5,557 nucleotides of DNA, taken from contig CAMCUG010000111.1 in assembly GCA_945878835.1 (NCBI GenBank), positions 1 to 5,557 of the forward strand, written 5' to 3'. The position numbers and the translations under genes are program-made. Positions 1-5,557 of the stretch are shown here, piece after piece. Source of the stretch: Chryseobacterium gleum (GTDB taxonomy: Bacteria; Bacteroidota; Bacteroidia; Flavobacteriales_D; Sanyastnellaceae). Position 1 is the first letter of the stretch; each line of letters starts with the position of its first letter. A model generated the notes under the pieces. That model had not been told where the DNA came from. It saw only the letters and a program-made list of their open reading frames with translations, and ran no database searches.

Positions 1-2895
1 TTCAGTGATACGTTTTGGTTCAGTGCTGTCGAAGGCGAGGTTTATGCCATGTCCTCGTTATTCACAGCCGTTGTTTTCTGGGCTATTTTAAAATGGGAAA
101 GTGAAGCGGACGAGCCAAGCAACTTGCGTTGGGTCATCTTAATTGCGTACCTCATGGGATTGTCAATCGGCGTTCACTTATTGAACTTGTTGGCGATTCC
201 TGCTATTTGTTTCGTTTACTACTTCAAGAAATATCCATTCTCTTGGAAGGGGGTTGCAATCACTTCAGGCGTTGCACTTGGTTTGTTATTCTTAATGCAA
301 ACTGTAATCCTTATTTGGTCTATTCAAATTGCGGCTTGGTTTGAGCGTTTCTTCACGAACACGCTTGGAATGCCTTTCAATACAGGTGTTTTCTTCTACG
401 CATTGTTGCTTATAGCTGGAATCGTTTCATTAATTATTTATTCGAAAAAACGCGGATGGGTAGCTTTGAACACGCTTACATGGAGCATTGGTGTTGCTTT
501 AATCGGGTACACGACCTTTGCTACAATTGTAATTCGTTCTCAAGCAGACACCCCAATGAACGAAAATAAACCGAACAACTTCTTCGCATTGGTTTCATAC
601 ATGAACCGTGAGCAATACGGTGATCGCCCCCTTCTTCGCGGACAGTATTTTAACACCCCACAAGTAAGAAACAAACCTTATACAGATGGAAATGAAGTGT
701 TCGTGAAATCATACAGCGTGCGCGAGGACAGTAACAAAAACAAGTTGGTCATTTCCTTCAAAAACAGATTCGAAGCCGAGCAATACGTTTCCAACAACAC
801 CGATAAGAAGTTAATGGTGAAGGAAGAGTATTTGGAAACAGGCGAGAAGAAGGCTACCGAACCGAACTATGCGCAAACACACGTGTTCCCGCGTATGTAT
901 AGCAGCCAAGGAAGCCACATTCAACAATATAAAATTTGGGCTGAACTGAAGGACTTAAAACGCACGCCAACTTTCGGTGAGAACATGGGCTACTTCTTCA
1001 GCTACCAAGTGAATTGGATGTATTTGCGTTACTTCATGTGGAATTTCGCAGGAAGACAAAACGATACTCAAGGTCAAGGAGATTTCGTAGATGGTAACTG
1101 GAAAACAGGTATCGGTTTCTACGATGAAGCTCGTCTCGGAAATCAAGAGTTTGTTCCAGAGTTATCCAAGAACAACAAAGCGAACAATTCATACTACATG
1201 ATTCCGCTTTTAATTGGTTTGCTCGGATTGGTGTATCAATTGCTTCGTCACAGAAACGATTTCATTGTCGTTGGACTTCTATTCGTGTTAACCGGATTCG
1301 CAATTGTGGTTTACCTGAACCAAACTCCCCTTCAGCCGCGAGAACGCGACTACGCCTATGCAGGTTCGTTCTATGCCTTCGCCATCTGGATTGGTTTGGG
1401 CGTAACAGCTATTTATTTCTGGTTGAAATTAATGTTGAAGAACATTCCTTCAGCTGCACTAGCTGGATTGGCATTCTTAATTTCTGTATCTGCCCCAATT
1501 TTAATGGCTGCGCAAGGATGGGACGATCACGATCGTTCTGACCGCAGAACGGGAATCGACATGGCGAAGAACTATCTGAATTCGCTTCAACCCAACGCAA
1601 TTATTTTCACCAACGGAGATAACGACACCTTCCCATTGTGGTATGCGCAAGAAGTTGAAGGTGTTCGTACCGATGTGCGTGTAGTGAATCTTTCTTTATT
1701 GAATACCGATTGGTACATCGATCAAATGAAACGTCGTCAATACGAAAGTGCTCCTGTGCCTTTCTCTATCCCTGAATTCAAATACCGTCAAGGTACCCGC
1801 GATCTTATTGTTCTAAATTCAGACAGCGCTCTTACGCCTTTAGAAGAAGCTCTTTCTTATTGCTTAGATGATTCGAAAATTCAAGATTTCGGATACAAGA
1901 AATTCAGCGTTATGCCGAACTATCAATTCTCTTACGCAGTGTCGAAAGAGAACCAAGCGAAGTTCAGTCAATATGTTGGTGAGAACGATTCATTGGTAAA
2001 CACCATGAGCTTTGCATTAATGGATGACGATGGAGAAAGTCCTCGTCAATTCATAACTAAAGCGCAATTGATGGTTATGGACTTAATCGTTCACAACAAT
2101 TGGGAACGTCCAATCTACTTCGCTGTTACAACAGGTTCTGAAGCATACATGGGTCTAGAGCCATACTTCCAATTGGAAGGATTAGCGTATCGCCTTACTC
2201 CAATCTATCACTCAGATTACGATCGCGACAACATGACCGGTGGTGTAGTTTCTGAGTTGATGTACGACAACGTCATGAATAAATTCCTTTGGGGAAATAT
2301 CGATACGAAAGACATTTATCTCGACGAAAACAATCGCCGTATGGTAACCAACTTGCGGATGCAAATGAACAACCTTGCAGAGCAGTTCATCATTGAAAAT
2401 AAATTGGACAAGGCAGTTGCTGTCTTGAACAAGTCAATCAATTCACTTCCTGAAAAGAATGCCCCTTACGACCAACCACAAATCATGTGGCAAACAGCAG
2501 AGCTTTTGTTCAAAGCAGGAGATTTGCAAACCGCTACTAAATTGGCAGAGCGTGTCTTTGAATTGAATAATCAAATGCTCGACTACTATGAATCATTAAC
2601 ACCAGCGGAAAAGAAATCCATAGAGCGCAAAATGCAAATGAGCGCCTTCGTGAACGAAGAGCTGGTGAAAGACATGGAAGCATATACTCCAGGTTCAGGG
2701 GCTGCCAAGAACATGCGTGCAGCGCATGAAGCAGCGCTAGACAATGTTGGACTATTAGAATTAATGAAAGATGAACGCGGCAAGAAGGAAGCGATGGAGG
2801 CGCAAATGGCGTTGAGAGATTCTTTAATCAAGGTAATGGGACAAGCGAAATTCGACTCGTTGTCGAAGGTGAAAAGAAGTCAAGGTAAATTCTAA
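1..2895 (+). CDS. DUF2723 / TMEM260-like polytopic membrane protein, probable glycosyltransferase (5' partial)
   Basis: The frame is open from base 1 to the TAA at 2893-2895, giving 964 visible residues. The ATG at 49 is internal, because the codons before it read FSDTFWFSAVEGEVYA, which is conserved family sequence. Roughly the first hundred or so residues are missing, including the first periplasmic loop where the family usually has acidic residues. Visible order: hydrophobic segments at about residues 20-75, 84-112, 130-148 and 158-178; a soluble stretch at about 180-395 with a YMNREQYGDRPLL motif; more membrane segments at about 398-503, broken by the conserved PRERDYAYAGSFYAF (446-460); then a long soluble C-terminal part with GWDDHDRSDR (506-515), FTNGDNDTFPLW (536-547) and NWERPIYFA (700-708). 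A helical, TPR-like tail begins near 790. Human TMEM260, with the same domain, is a protein O-mannosyltransferase. A similar periplasm-facing transferase role here is inference; the bacterial substrate is unknown. Family assignment is strong, function moderate to weak. It probably shares a transcript with the radical SAM gene 6 bases downstream. Confidence 0.9.
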   Translation, partial: FSDTFWFSAVEGEVYAMSSLFTAVVFWAILKWESEADEPSNLRWVILIAYLMGLSIGVHLLNLLAIPAICFVYYFKKYPFSWKGVAITSGVALGLLFLMQTVILIWSIQIAAWFERFFTNTLGMPFNTGVFFYALLLIAGIVSLIIYSKKRGWVALNTLTWSIGVALIGYTTFATIVIRSQADTPMNENKPNNFFALVSYMNREQYGDRPLLRGQYFNTPQVRNKPYTDGNEVFVKSYSVREDSNKNKLVISFKNRFEAEQYVSNNTDKKLMVKEEYLETGEKKATEPNYAQTHVFPRMYSSQGSHIQQYKIWAELKDLKRTPTFGENMGYFFSYQVNWMYLRYFMWNFAGRQNDTQGQGDFVDGNWKTGIGFYDEARLGNQEFVPELSKNNKANNSYYMIPLLIGLLGLVYQLLRHRNDFIVVGLLFVLTGFAIVVYLNQTPLQPRERDYAYAGSFYAFAIWIGLGVTAIYFWLKLMLKNIPSAALAGLAFLISVSAPILMAAQGWDDHDRSDRRTGIDMAKNYLNSLQPNAIIFTNGDNDTFPLWYAQEVEGVRTDVRVVNLSLLNTDWYIDQMKRRQYESAPVPFSIPEFKYRQGTRDLIVLNSDSALTPLEEALSYCLDDSKIQDFGYKKFSVMPNYQFSYAVSKENQAKFSQYVGENDSLVNTMSFALMDDDGESPRQFITKAQLMVMDLIVHNNWERPIYFAVTTGSEAYMGLEPYFQLEGLAYRLTPIYHSDYDRDNMTGGVVSELMYDNVMNKFLWGNIDTKDIYLDENNRRMVTNLRMQMNNLAEQFIIENKLDKAVAVLNKSINSLPEKNAPYDQPQIMWQTAELLFKAGDLQTATKLAERVFELNNQMLDYYESLTPAEKKSIERKMQMSAFVNEELVKDMEAYTPGSGAAKNMRAAHEAALDNVGLLELMKDERGKKEAMEAQMALRDSLIKVMGQAKFDSLSKVKRSQGKF

Positions 2896-2901
2896 AATGG
2901 A

Positions 2902-3915
2902 ATGAAGGAGTTCCTTCGGTTCATTAATAAAACAATAACAGCAAAGCGTTTAACAAACGCTTTGCTTGTTTATATAGGTTTTTATTTTTCTCGAATTTTT
3001 AAATCGTCGAAGCCATGGGGAATGCCCATTTCATTGAGTATTGAACCCACTACCGCTTGCAACCTCGGTTGTCCTGAATGTCCTTCCGGATTGAAACAAT
3101 TCTCAAGAGATACAGGAAATTTAAAAGCAGAGAATTTCAATCGTTGGCTCGATCAACTGGCTCCAACGCTGAGTTATCTGAACTTTTATTTTCAAGGAGA
3201 GCCCTTCATTCATAACGAAATTTTACAATTTATTTCGAAGGCATCCGCTGCAGGTATTTATACTTCAACTTCCACCAACGCACATTTCATTACAGAAAAA
3301 AGAGCTGAAGAAATTATTCGTTCCGGACTAGATCGAATTCTTATTTCAATCGATGGAACCACGCAGGAGGTATATGAGCAATACCGCGTGAACGGAACGT
3401 TGCAGAAGGTTTTAGATGGAACAAAGCTTTTGGTCGAAGCAAGAAAAAATCTAAAGTCAAAAACACCTCACATTATTTTTCAGTTCTTGGTGGTTCGTCC
3501 AAACGAACACCAAATTGAAGACGCCAAGCAATTGGCGAATGAATACAAAGTCGATGAAATTCGATTTAAAACAGCGCAAGTGTATGATTATGAAAACGGC
3601 AACCCACTCATTCCAACCATAGAAAAATACAGCCGATACAAGCGTCACGCGAATGGAAAGTTCTCAGTGAAATCTTCCCTTGAAAATCATTGCTGGCGCA
3701 TGTGGAGTGGGGCAGTGGTGACCTGGGATGGAAAGGTTGTTCCGTGTTGTTTCGACAAAGATGCCACGCATGAAATGGGTAATCTTTCAAAGGAAAATTT
3801 TAATTCTATTTGGAAGGGACCCACGTATACAGCGTTCCGCAAACAACTCTTGAAAGGAAGAAAGGAAATAGATATCTGTAAGAACTGCTCCGAAGGAACA
3901 AAAGTTTGGGCTTAG
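2902..3915 (+). CDS. Radical SAM protein with short SPASM-type C-terminal domain
   Basis: This is a complete 337-residue protein. The radical SAM cluster motif CNLGCPEC lies at residues 53-60 (Cys53, Cys57, Cys60; CX3CX2C) and should bind the [4Fe-4S] cluster that cleaves S-adenosylmethionine. Other core landmarks are QGEP at 98-101, matching the usual GGEP SAM-binding motif, and SIDG at 149-152. The C-terminal part has Cys264-X12-Gly-X4-Cys282, a second Cys283, GNLS near 293, and Cys326-X2-Cys329. This fits a short SPASM domain able to hold one auxiliary Fe-S cluster; the later CX5CX3C part of full SPASM domains is absent. Residues 19-33 are hydrophobic and may touch the membrane. The start at 2902 is chosen because the upstream ATG at 2897 stops after two codons and the N-terminal residues resemble family sequence. 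No clear Shine-Dalgarno is visible, so translation may be coupled to the DUF2723 gene 6 bases upstream. The substrate is unknown; peptide or envelope modification is only a guess. The gene ends in a 4-base overlap with convergent ispF. Confidence 0.93.
   Translation: MKEFLRFINKTITAKRLTNALLVYIGFYFSRIFKSSKPWGMPISLSIEPTTACNLGCPECPSGLKQFSRDTGNLKAENFNRWLDQLAPTLSYLNFYFQGEPFIHNEILQFISKASAAGIYTSTSTNAHFITEKRAEEIIRSGLDRILISIDGTTQEVYEQYRVNGTLQKVLDGTKLLVEARKNLKSKTPHIIFQFLVVRPNEHQIEDAKQLANEYKVDEIRFKTAQVYDYENGNPLIPTIEKYSRYKRHANGKFSVKSSLENHCWRMWSGAVVTWDGKVVPCCFDKDATHEMGNLSKENFNSIWKGPTYTAFRKQLLKGRKEIDICKNCSEGTKVWA
2940..2966 (+). terminator. Perfect 12-bp hairpin, terminator- or attenuator-like, inside the start of the radical SAM gene
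   Basis: AGCAAAGCGTTT (2940-2951) and its exact reverse complement AAACGCTTTGCT (2955-2966) are separated by the 3-base loop AAC. A T-rich stretch follows from 2967 (TGTTTATATA, then further T runs at 2979-2989), less uniform than a classical U-tract. The hairpin begins 44 bases after the DUF2723 stop codon and covers about codons 13-22 of the radical SAM gene (AKRLTNALLV). It could terminate part of the transcripts leaving the DUF2723 gene, lower expression of the next gene, or affect translation. The structure is seen directly; termination activity is inference. Confidence 0.4.
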
Positions 3916-4391
3916 TCTTTTTGAATAAGGGCAACCGCATAAGCGTTCACGCCTTCTTCTCTTCCAACAAAACCCATCTTCTCTGAAGTGGTTGCTTTAA
4001 TGCTCACATCTTCTTCTTCAATTTCACAAATGGAAGAAATTACTTTCTTCATTTCAGGAACGAATGACATAATTTTCGGACGTTCCATGCACAAGGTAGA
4101 ATCAATGTTCCCCACTTTCCATCCATCGTCTTTAAGAACTTGAATGGTTCGTTGGAGAAGTATTTTAGAATCGATATTTTTAAATTCAGAAGAGGTGTCT
4201 GGAAAATAAAAACCAATGTCGCGTTTTCCTGCTGCACCCAAAAGCGCATCACAAATCGCATGTAAAAGAACATCTGCATCGCTGTGTCCCAATGCTCCTT
4301 TGTCGTGTGGAATTTGAACGCCACCAAGCCACAATTCACGGTTCTCGGTCAATTGATGAACGTCATATCCAAACCCTACGCGAATCTTCAT
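3912..4391 (-). CDS. ispF: 2-C-methyl-D-erythritol 2,4-cyclodiphosphate synthase (IspF)
   Basis: This is a complete 159-residue cytoplasmic enzyme of normal family length. It converts 4-diphosphocytidyl-2-C-methyl-D-erythritol 2-phosphate to 2-C-methyl-D-erythritol 2,4-cyclodiphosphate with release of CMP, the fifth step of the MEP isoprenoid pathway; the family works as a homotrimer. Zinc ligands by alignment with the E. coli enzyme are Asp10 and His12 in GYDVH and His44. Also conserved are HSDADVLLH (36-44), DIGFYFPDT (58-66) and the nucleotide-site signature KATTSEKMGFVGREEG (132-147). All expected active-site residues are present. The ATG at 4391-4389 shares its A with the last base of the porV stop codon (TAATG). 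No good Shine-Dalgarno precedes it, so translation is probably coupled to porV. The stop codon at 3914-3912 overlaps the end of the convergent radical SAM gene. No fused IspD domain is present, so IspD should be encoded elsewhere. Confidence 0.98.
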   Translation of the reverse strand: MKIRVGFGYDVHQLTENRELWLGGVQIPHDKGALGHSDADVLLHAICDALLGAAGKRDIGFYFPDTSSEFKNIDSKILLQRTIQVLKDDGWKVGNIDSTLCMERPKIMSFVPEMKKVISSICEIEEEDVSIKATTSEKMGFVGREEGVNAYAVALIQKD

Positions 4392-4393
4392 TA
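4389..4393 (-). other. TAATG stop-start junction of porV and ispF
   Basis: Read on the minus strand, the porV TAA (4393-4391) and the ispF ATG (4391-4389) share one A. The bases just upstream (GATCCCGTAGAA) contain no strong Shine-Dalgarno sequence. This is the usual layout for translation by re-initiation and implies a shared mRNA. The overlap is seen directly; the coupling is inferred. Confidence 0.8.
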
Positions 4394-5557
4394 TTCTACG
4401 GGATCAGAAACTTTAGCATTCGCACCTACGCTGAAGCGAAGACTGAAACGCAACGTATTTGCTAGCGGATTTTGTTGCGTGGTACTTACCAAGTAACTCA
4501 TGTCAATGGTTAACACTTGGTAGTGCAGGCCTGCACCAAACGTAATGAATTGACGATTTCCTTTGGTGTAATGCTCATGAAAATAACCCAAACGAATAGC
4601 GAACTGTTGGGCGAAGTCGTACTCAAATCCTGTCGCAATGTTGTATTCGCGAAGTTCTTCACGGAACTTACTTCCTGCCACAATTGATCCTGTTTCAGGA
4701 TCGTACATTCCAGGAGCGTCGTAGAATGATTGAATCATTCCAGTAGCTGTTCCTACTTCAGGATTGTAACCTGAAATAATTGTATCACCGTCGTTGTTAT
4801 AAATAGGTGGAGAAGGAACTAAGAGTTTATTCAAATCAAACAAAAACGTTAATTTATTGTAGTCATCGAGATTTGTAGAGATTGCCGTTCCTAATCTCAT
4901 GTTGGTTGGAATGAAATCGCGATTATCCGAATTTGTGTAACTCATTTTAGCACCAATGTTCGAAATGTTCAATCCCCAATTCAATTGAGATTTGCGCCCT
5001 CCGATTTTAATCTTGTCGTTTGTGTAGAACGTTGAAATATCTACTGCTACCGAGCGTCCTGGCCGGCTTTCAGCTCCTTGAAGATTCGTACGTCCCGTTA
5101 AATTTGAATTGATATATCGAAGGGCAATTCCACCAGAGAATCTCTTAGATAATTTTTGAGAGTAGGCTAAGTCCAATGCGAATTCAGCTGGACGGAAATC
5201 CATAATGTTCGTTCCTACTTCGTCGGTGAAGGTGATATTTCCCAATGTGAAATAGCGAAGAGAACCGCCAATAGCTTGAGTCTTGCTTAATTTTTTTATT
5301 GCGCTTAAATAAGTTAAGCTCATGTCGTTTACCAATGCTCTTAGCCAAGGAGAGTAGGAAACACTAACGTCTAAATCATTCTCAGAAAATGCCATCTTAG
5401 ATGGATTCCAGTGAATACTACTAGCATCTGGATCAAGCGCTACGCCAGCGTCTCCTAGCGCTCCGCTGCGAGAGTCAGGTGCAATGGTTAGAAATGGAAC
5501 CGCTGTGGTAATGGTATTAATGGTAGCTTGACGACCATTTAACTCATTTGGATTCGT
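4391..5557 (-). CDS. porV: Type IX secretion system outer-membrane protein PorV (5' partial)
   Basis: The minus-strand frame is open from the window edge at 5557 to the TAA at 4393-4391, giving 388 visible residues. The ATG at 5395 is internal: the 54 codons before it encode the family's conserved mature N-terminus, including TITTAVPFLTIAPDSRSGAL (residues 15-34) and SSIHWNPSK (46-54). Family members are about 390-400 residues with a signal peptide, so probably only the signal peptide and a few residues are missing. PorV is a FadL-like outer-membrane beta-barrel that binds C-terminal signals of T9SS cargo after passage through the translocon and delivers them to the PorU sortase. Alternating strands fill the protein. 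Further landmarks are LLVPSPP (245-251), GMIQSFYDAPG (273-283) and the final strand region NPLANTLRFSLRF (363-375). A short tail ending SDPVE follows the last strand. The porV-like landmarks favour PorV itself over other PorV/PorQ-type paralogues. ispF follows directly; porU often lies beside porV and may lie beyond the right edge, which cannot be seen. Confidence 0.94.
   Translation of the reverse strand, partial: TNPNELNGRQATINTITTAVPFLTIAPDSRSGALGDAGVALDPDASSIHWNPSKMAFSENDLDVSVSYSPWLRALVNDMSLTYLSAIKKLSKTQAIGGSLRYFTLGNITFTDEVGTNIMDFRPAEFALDLAYSQKLSKRFSGGIALRYINSNLTGRTNLQGAESRPGRSVAVDISTFYTNDKIKIGGRKSQLNWGLNISNIGAKMSYTNSDNRDFIPTNMRLGTAISTNLDDYNKLTFLFDLNKLLVPSPPIYNNDGDTIISGYNPEVGTATGMIQSFYDAPGMYDPETGSIVAGSKFREELREYNIATGFEYDFAQQFAIRLGYFHEHYTKGNRQFITFGAGLHYQVLTIDMSYLVSTTQQNPLANTLRFSLRFSVGANAKVSDPVE

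Noticed and set aside
49..51. ATG as the start of the DUF2723 gene
   Set aside because: The frame is open to base 1 and the 16 codons before it encode conserved family sequence (WFSAVEGEVYA), so the real start is left of the window.
1523..1536. Repeated CGATC / ACGATCGT palindrome
   Set aside because: It is short and is explained by the conserved codons for WDDHDRSDR; no matching copies or regulatory context were seen.
955..2831. Antisense open frames within the DUF2723 gene (955-1146, 1409-1600, 2586-2831)
   Set aside because: They lie wholly inside a strongly conserved coding region and show no family features; the same holds for the two antisense frames in the radical SAM gene at 3457-3790.
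2897..2899. Alternative ATG just after the DUF2723 stop
   Set aside because: It is out of frame with the radical SAM gene and meets TGA after two codons.
3900..3922. Possible terminator stem AAAAG / CTTTT at the convergent junction
   Set aside because: Only five pairs, almost all A-T, with a 12-base loop; too weak to call.
4049..4496. Open frames lying across ispF and the end of porV in other frames or strand (4049-4339 minus, 4284-4496 plus)
   Set aside because: They overlap well-conserved genes, have no recognisable protein features and no gene-like context, so they are shadows of the real coding frames.
5393..5395. ATG (minus strand) as the start of porV
   Set aside because: The 54 upstream codons are open and encode the conserved mature N-terminus of PorV, so the real start is right of the window.

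Overview
The window appears to be a chromosomal segment from a member of the Bacteroidota, probably Flavobacteriales. The main reason is a gene for PorV, an outer-membrane protein of the type IX secretion system (T9SS), which is restricted to this phylum. Supporting signs are a large DUF2723 membrane protein of the Bacteroidota type, fairly AT-rich DNA, and gene starts without a strong Shine-Dalgarno sequence. The family and genus cannot be fixed from this window.

Layout: four protein genes fill the window with essentially no intergenic DNA. They form two convergent pairs. On the plus strand, a DUF2723/TMEM260-like polytopic membrane protein (1-2895, 5' end outside the window) is followed after 6 bases by a radical SAM/SPASM protein (2902-3915). 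On the minus strand, porV (4391-5557, 5' end outside the window) is followed by ispF (3912-4391); their stop and start codons share one base (TAATG). The two pairs meet tail to tail, with the stop codons of the radical SAM gene and ispF overlapping in a TTAG at 3912-3915. Both edge genes stay open to the window border, so the first internal ATGs (49 on plus, 5395 on minus) are not their real starts.

Roles: PorV is needed to collect T9SS cargo at the outer membrane and pass it to the sortase. IspF makes the cyclic diphosphate intermediate of the MEP isoprenoid pathway, which also feeds undecaprenyl and other polyprenyl carriers. The DUF2723 protein is related to the human O-mannosyltransferase TMEM260, so it may be a polyprenyl-phosphate-sugar-dependent glycosyltransferase acting on the periplasmic side. 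The radical SAM protein has no known substrate. A shared cell-envelope theme (lipid carrier, glycosylation, protein export) is plausible but is inference from position.

The most unusual sequence structure is a perfect 12-bp hairpin with a 3-base loop at 2940-2966. It is followed by T-rich DNA and lies inside the first codons of the radical SAM gene. It resembles an intrinsic terminator or attenuator placed just after the DUF2723 gene. No RNA genes, mobile elements, CRISPR arrays or long repeats were seen. No wholly new system can be claimed; the least characterised part is the DUF2723 and radical SAM pair.
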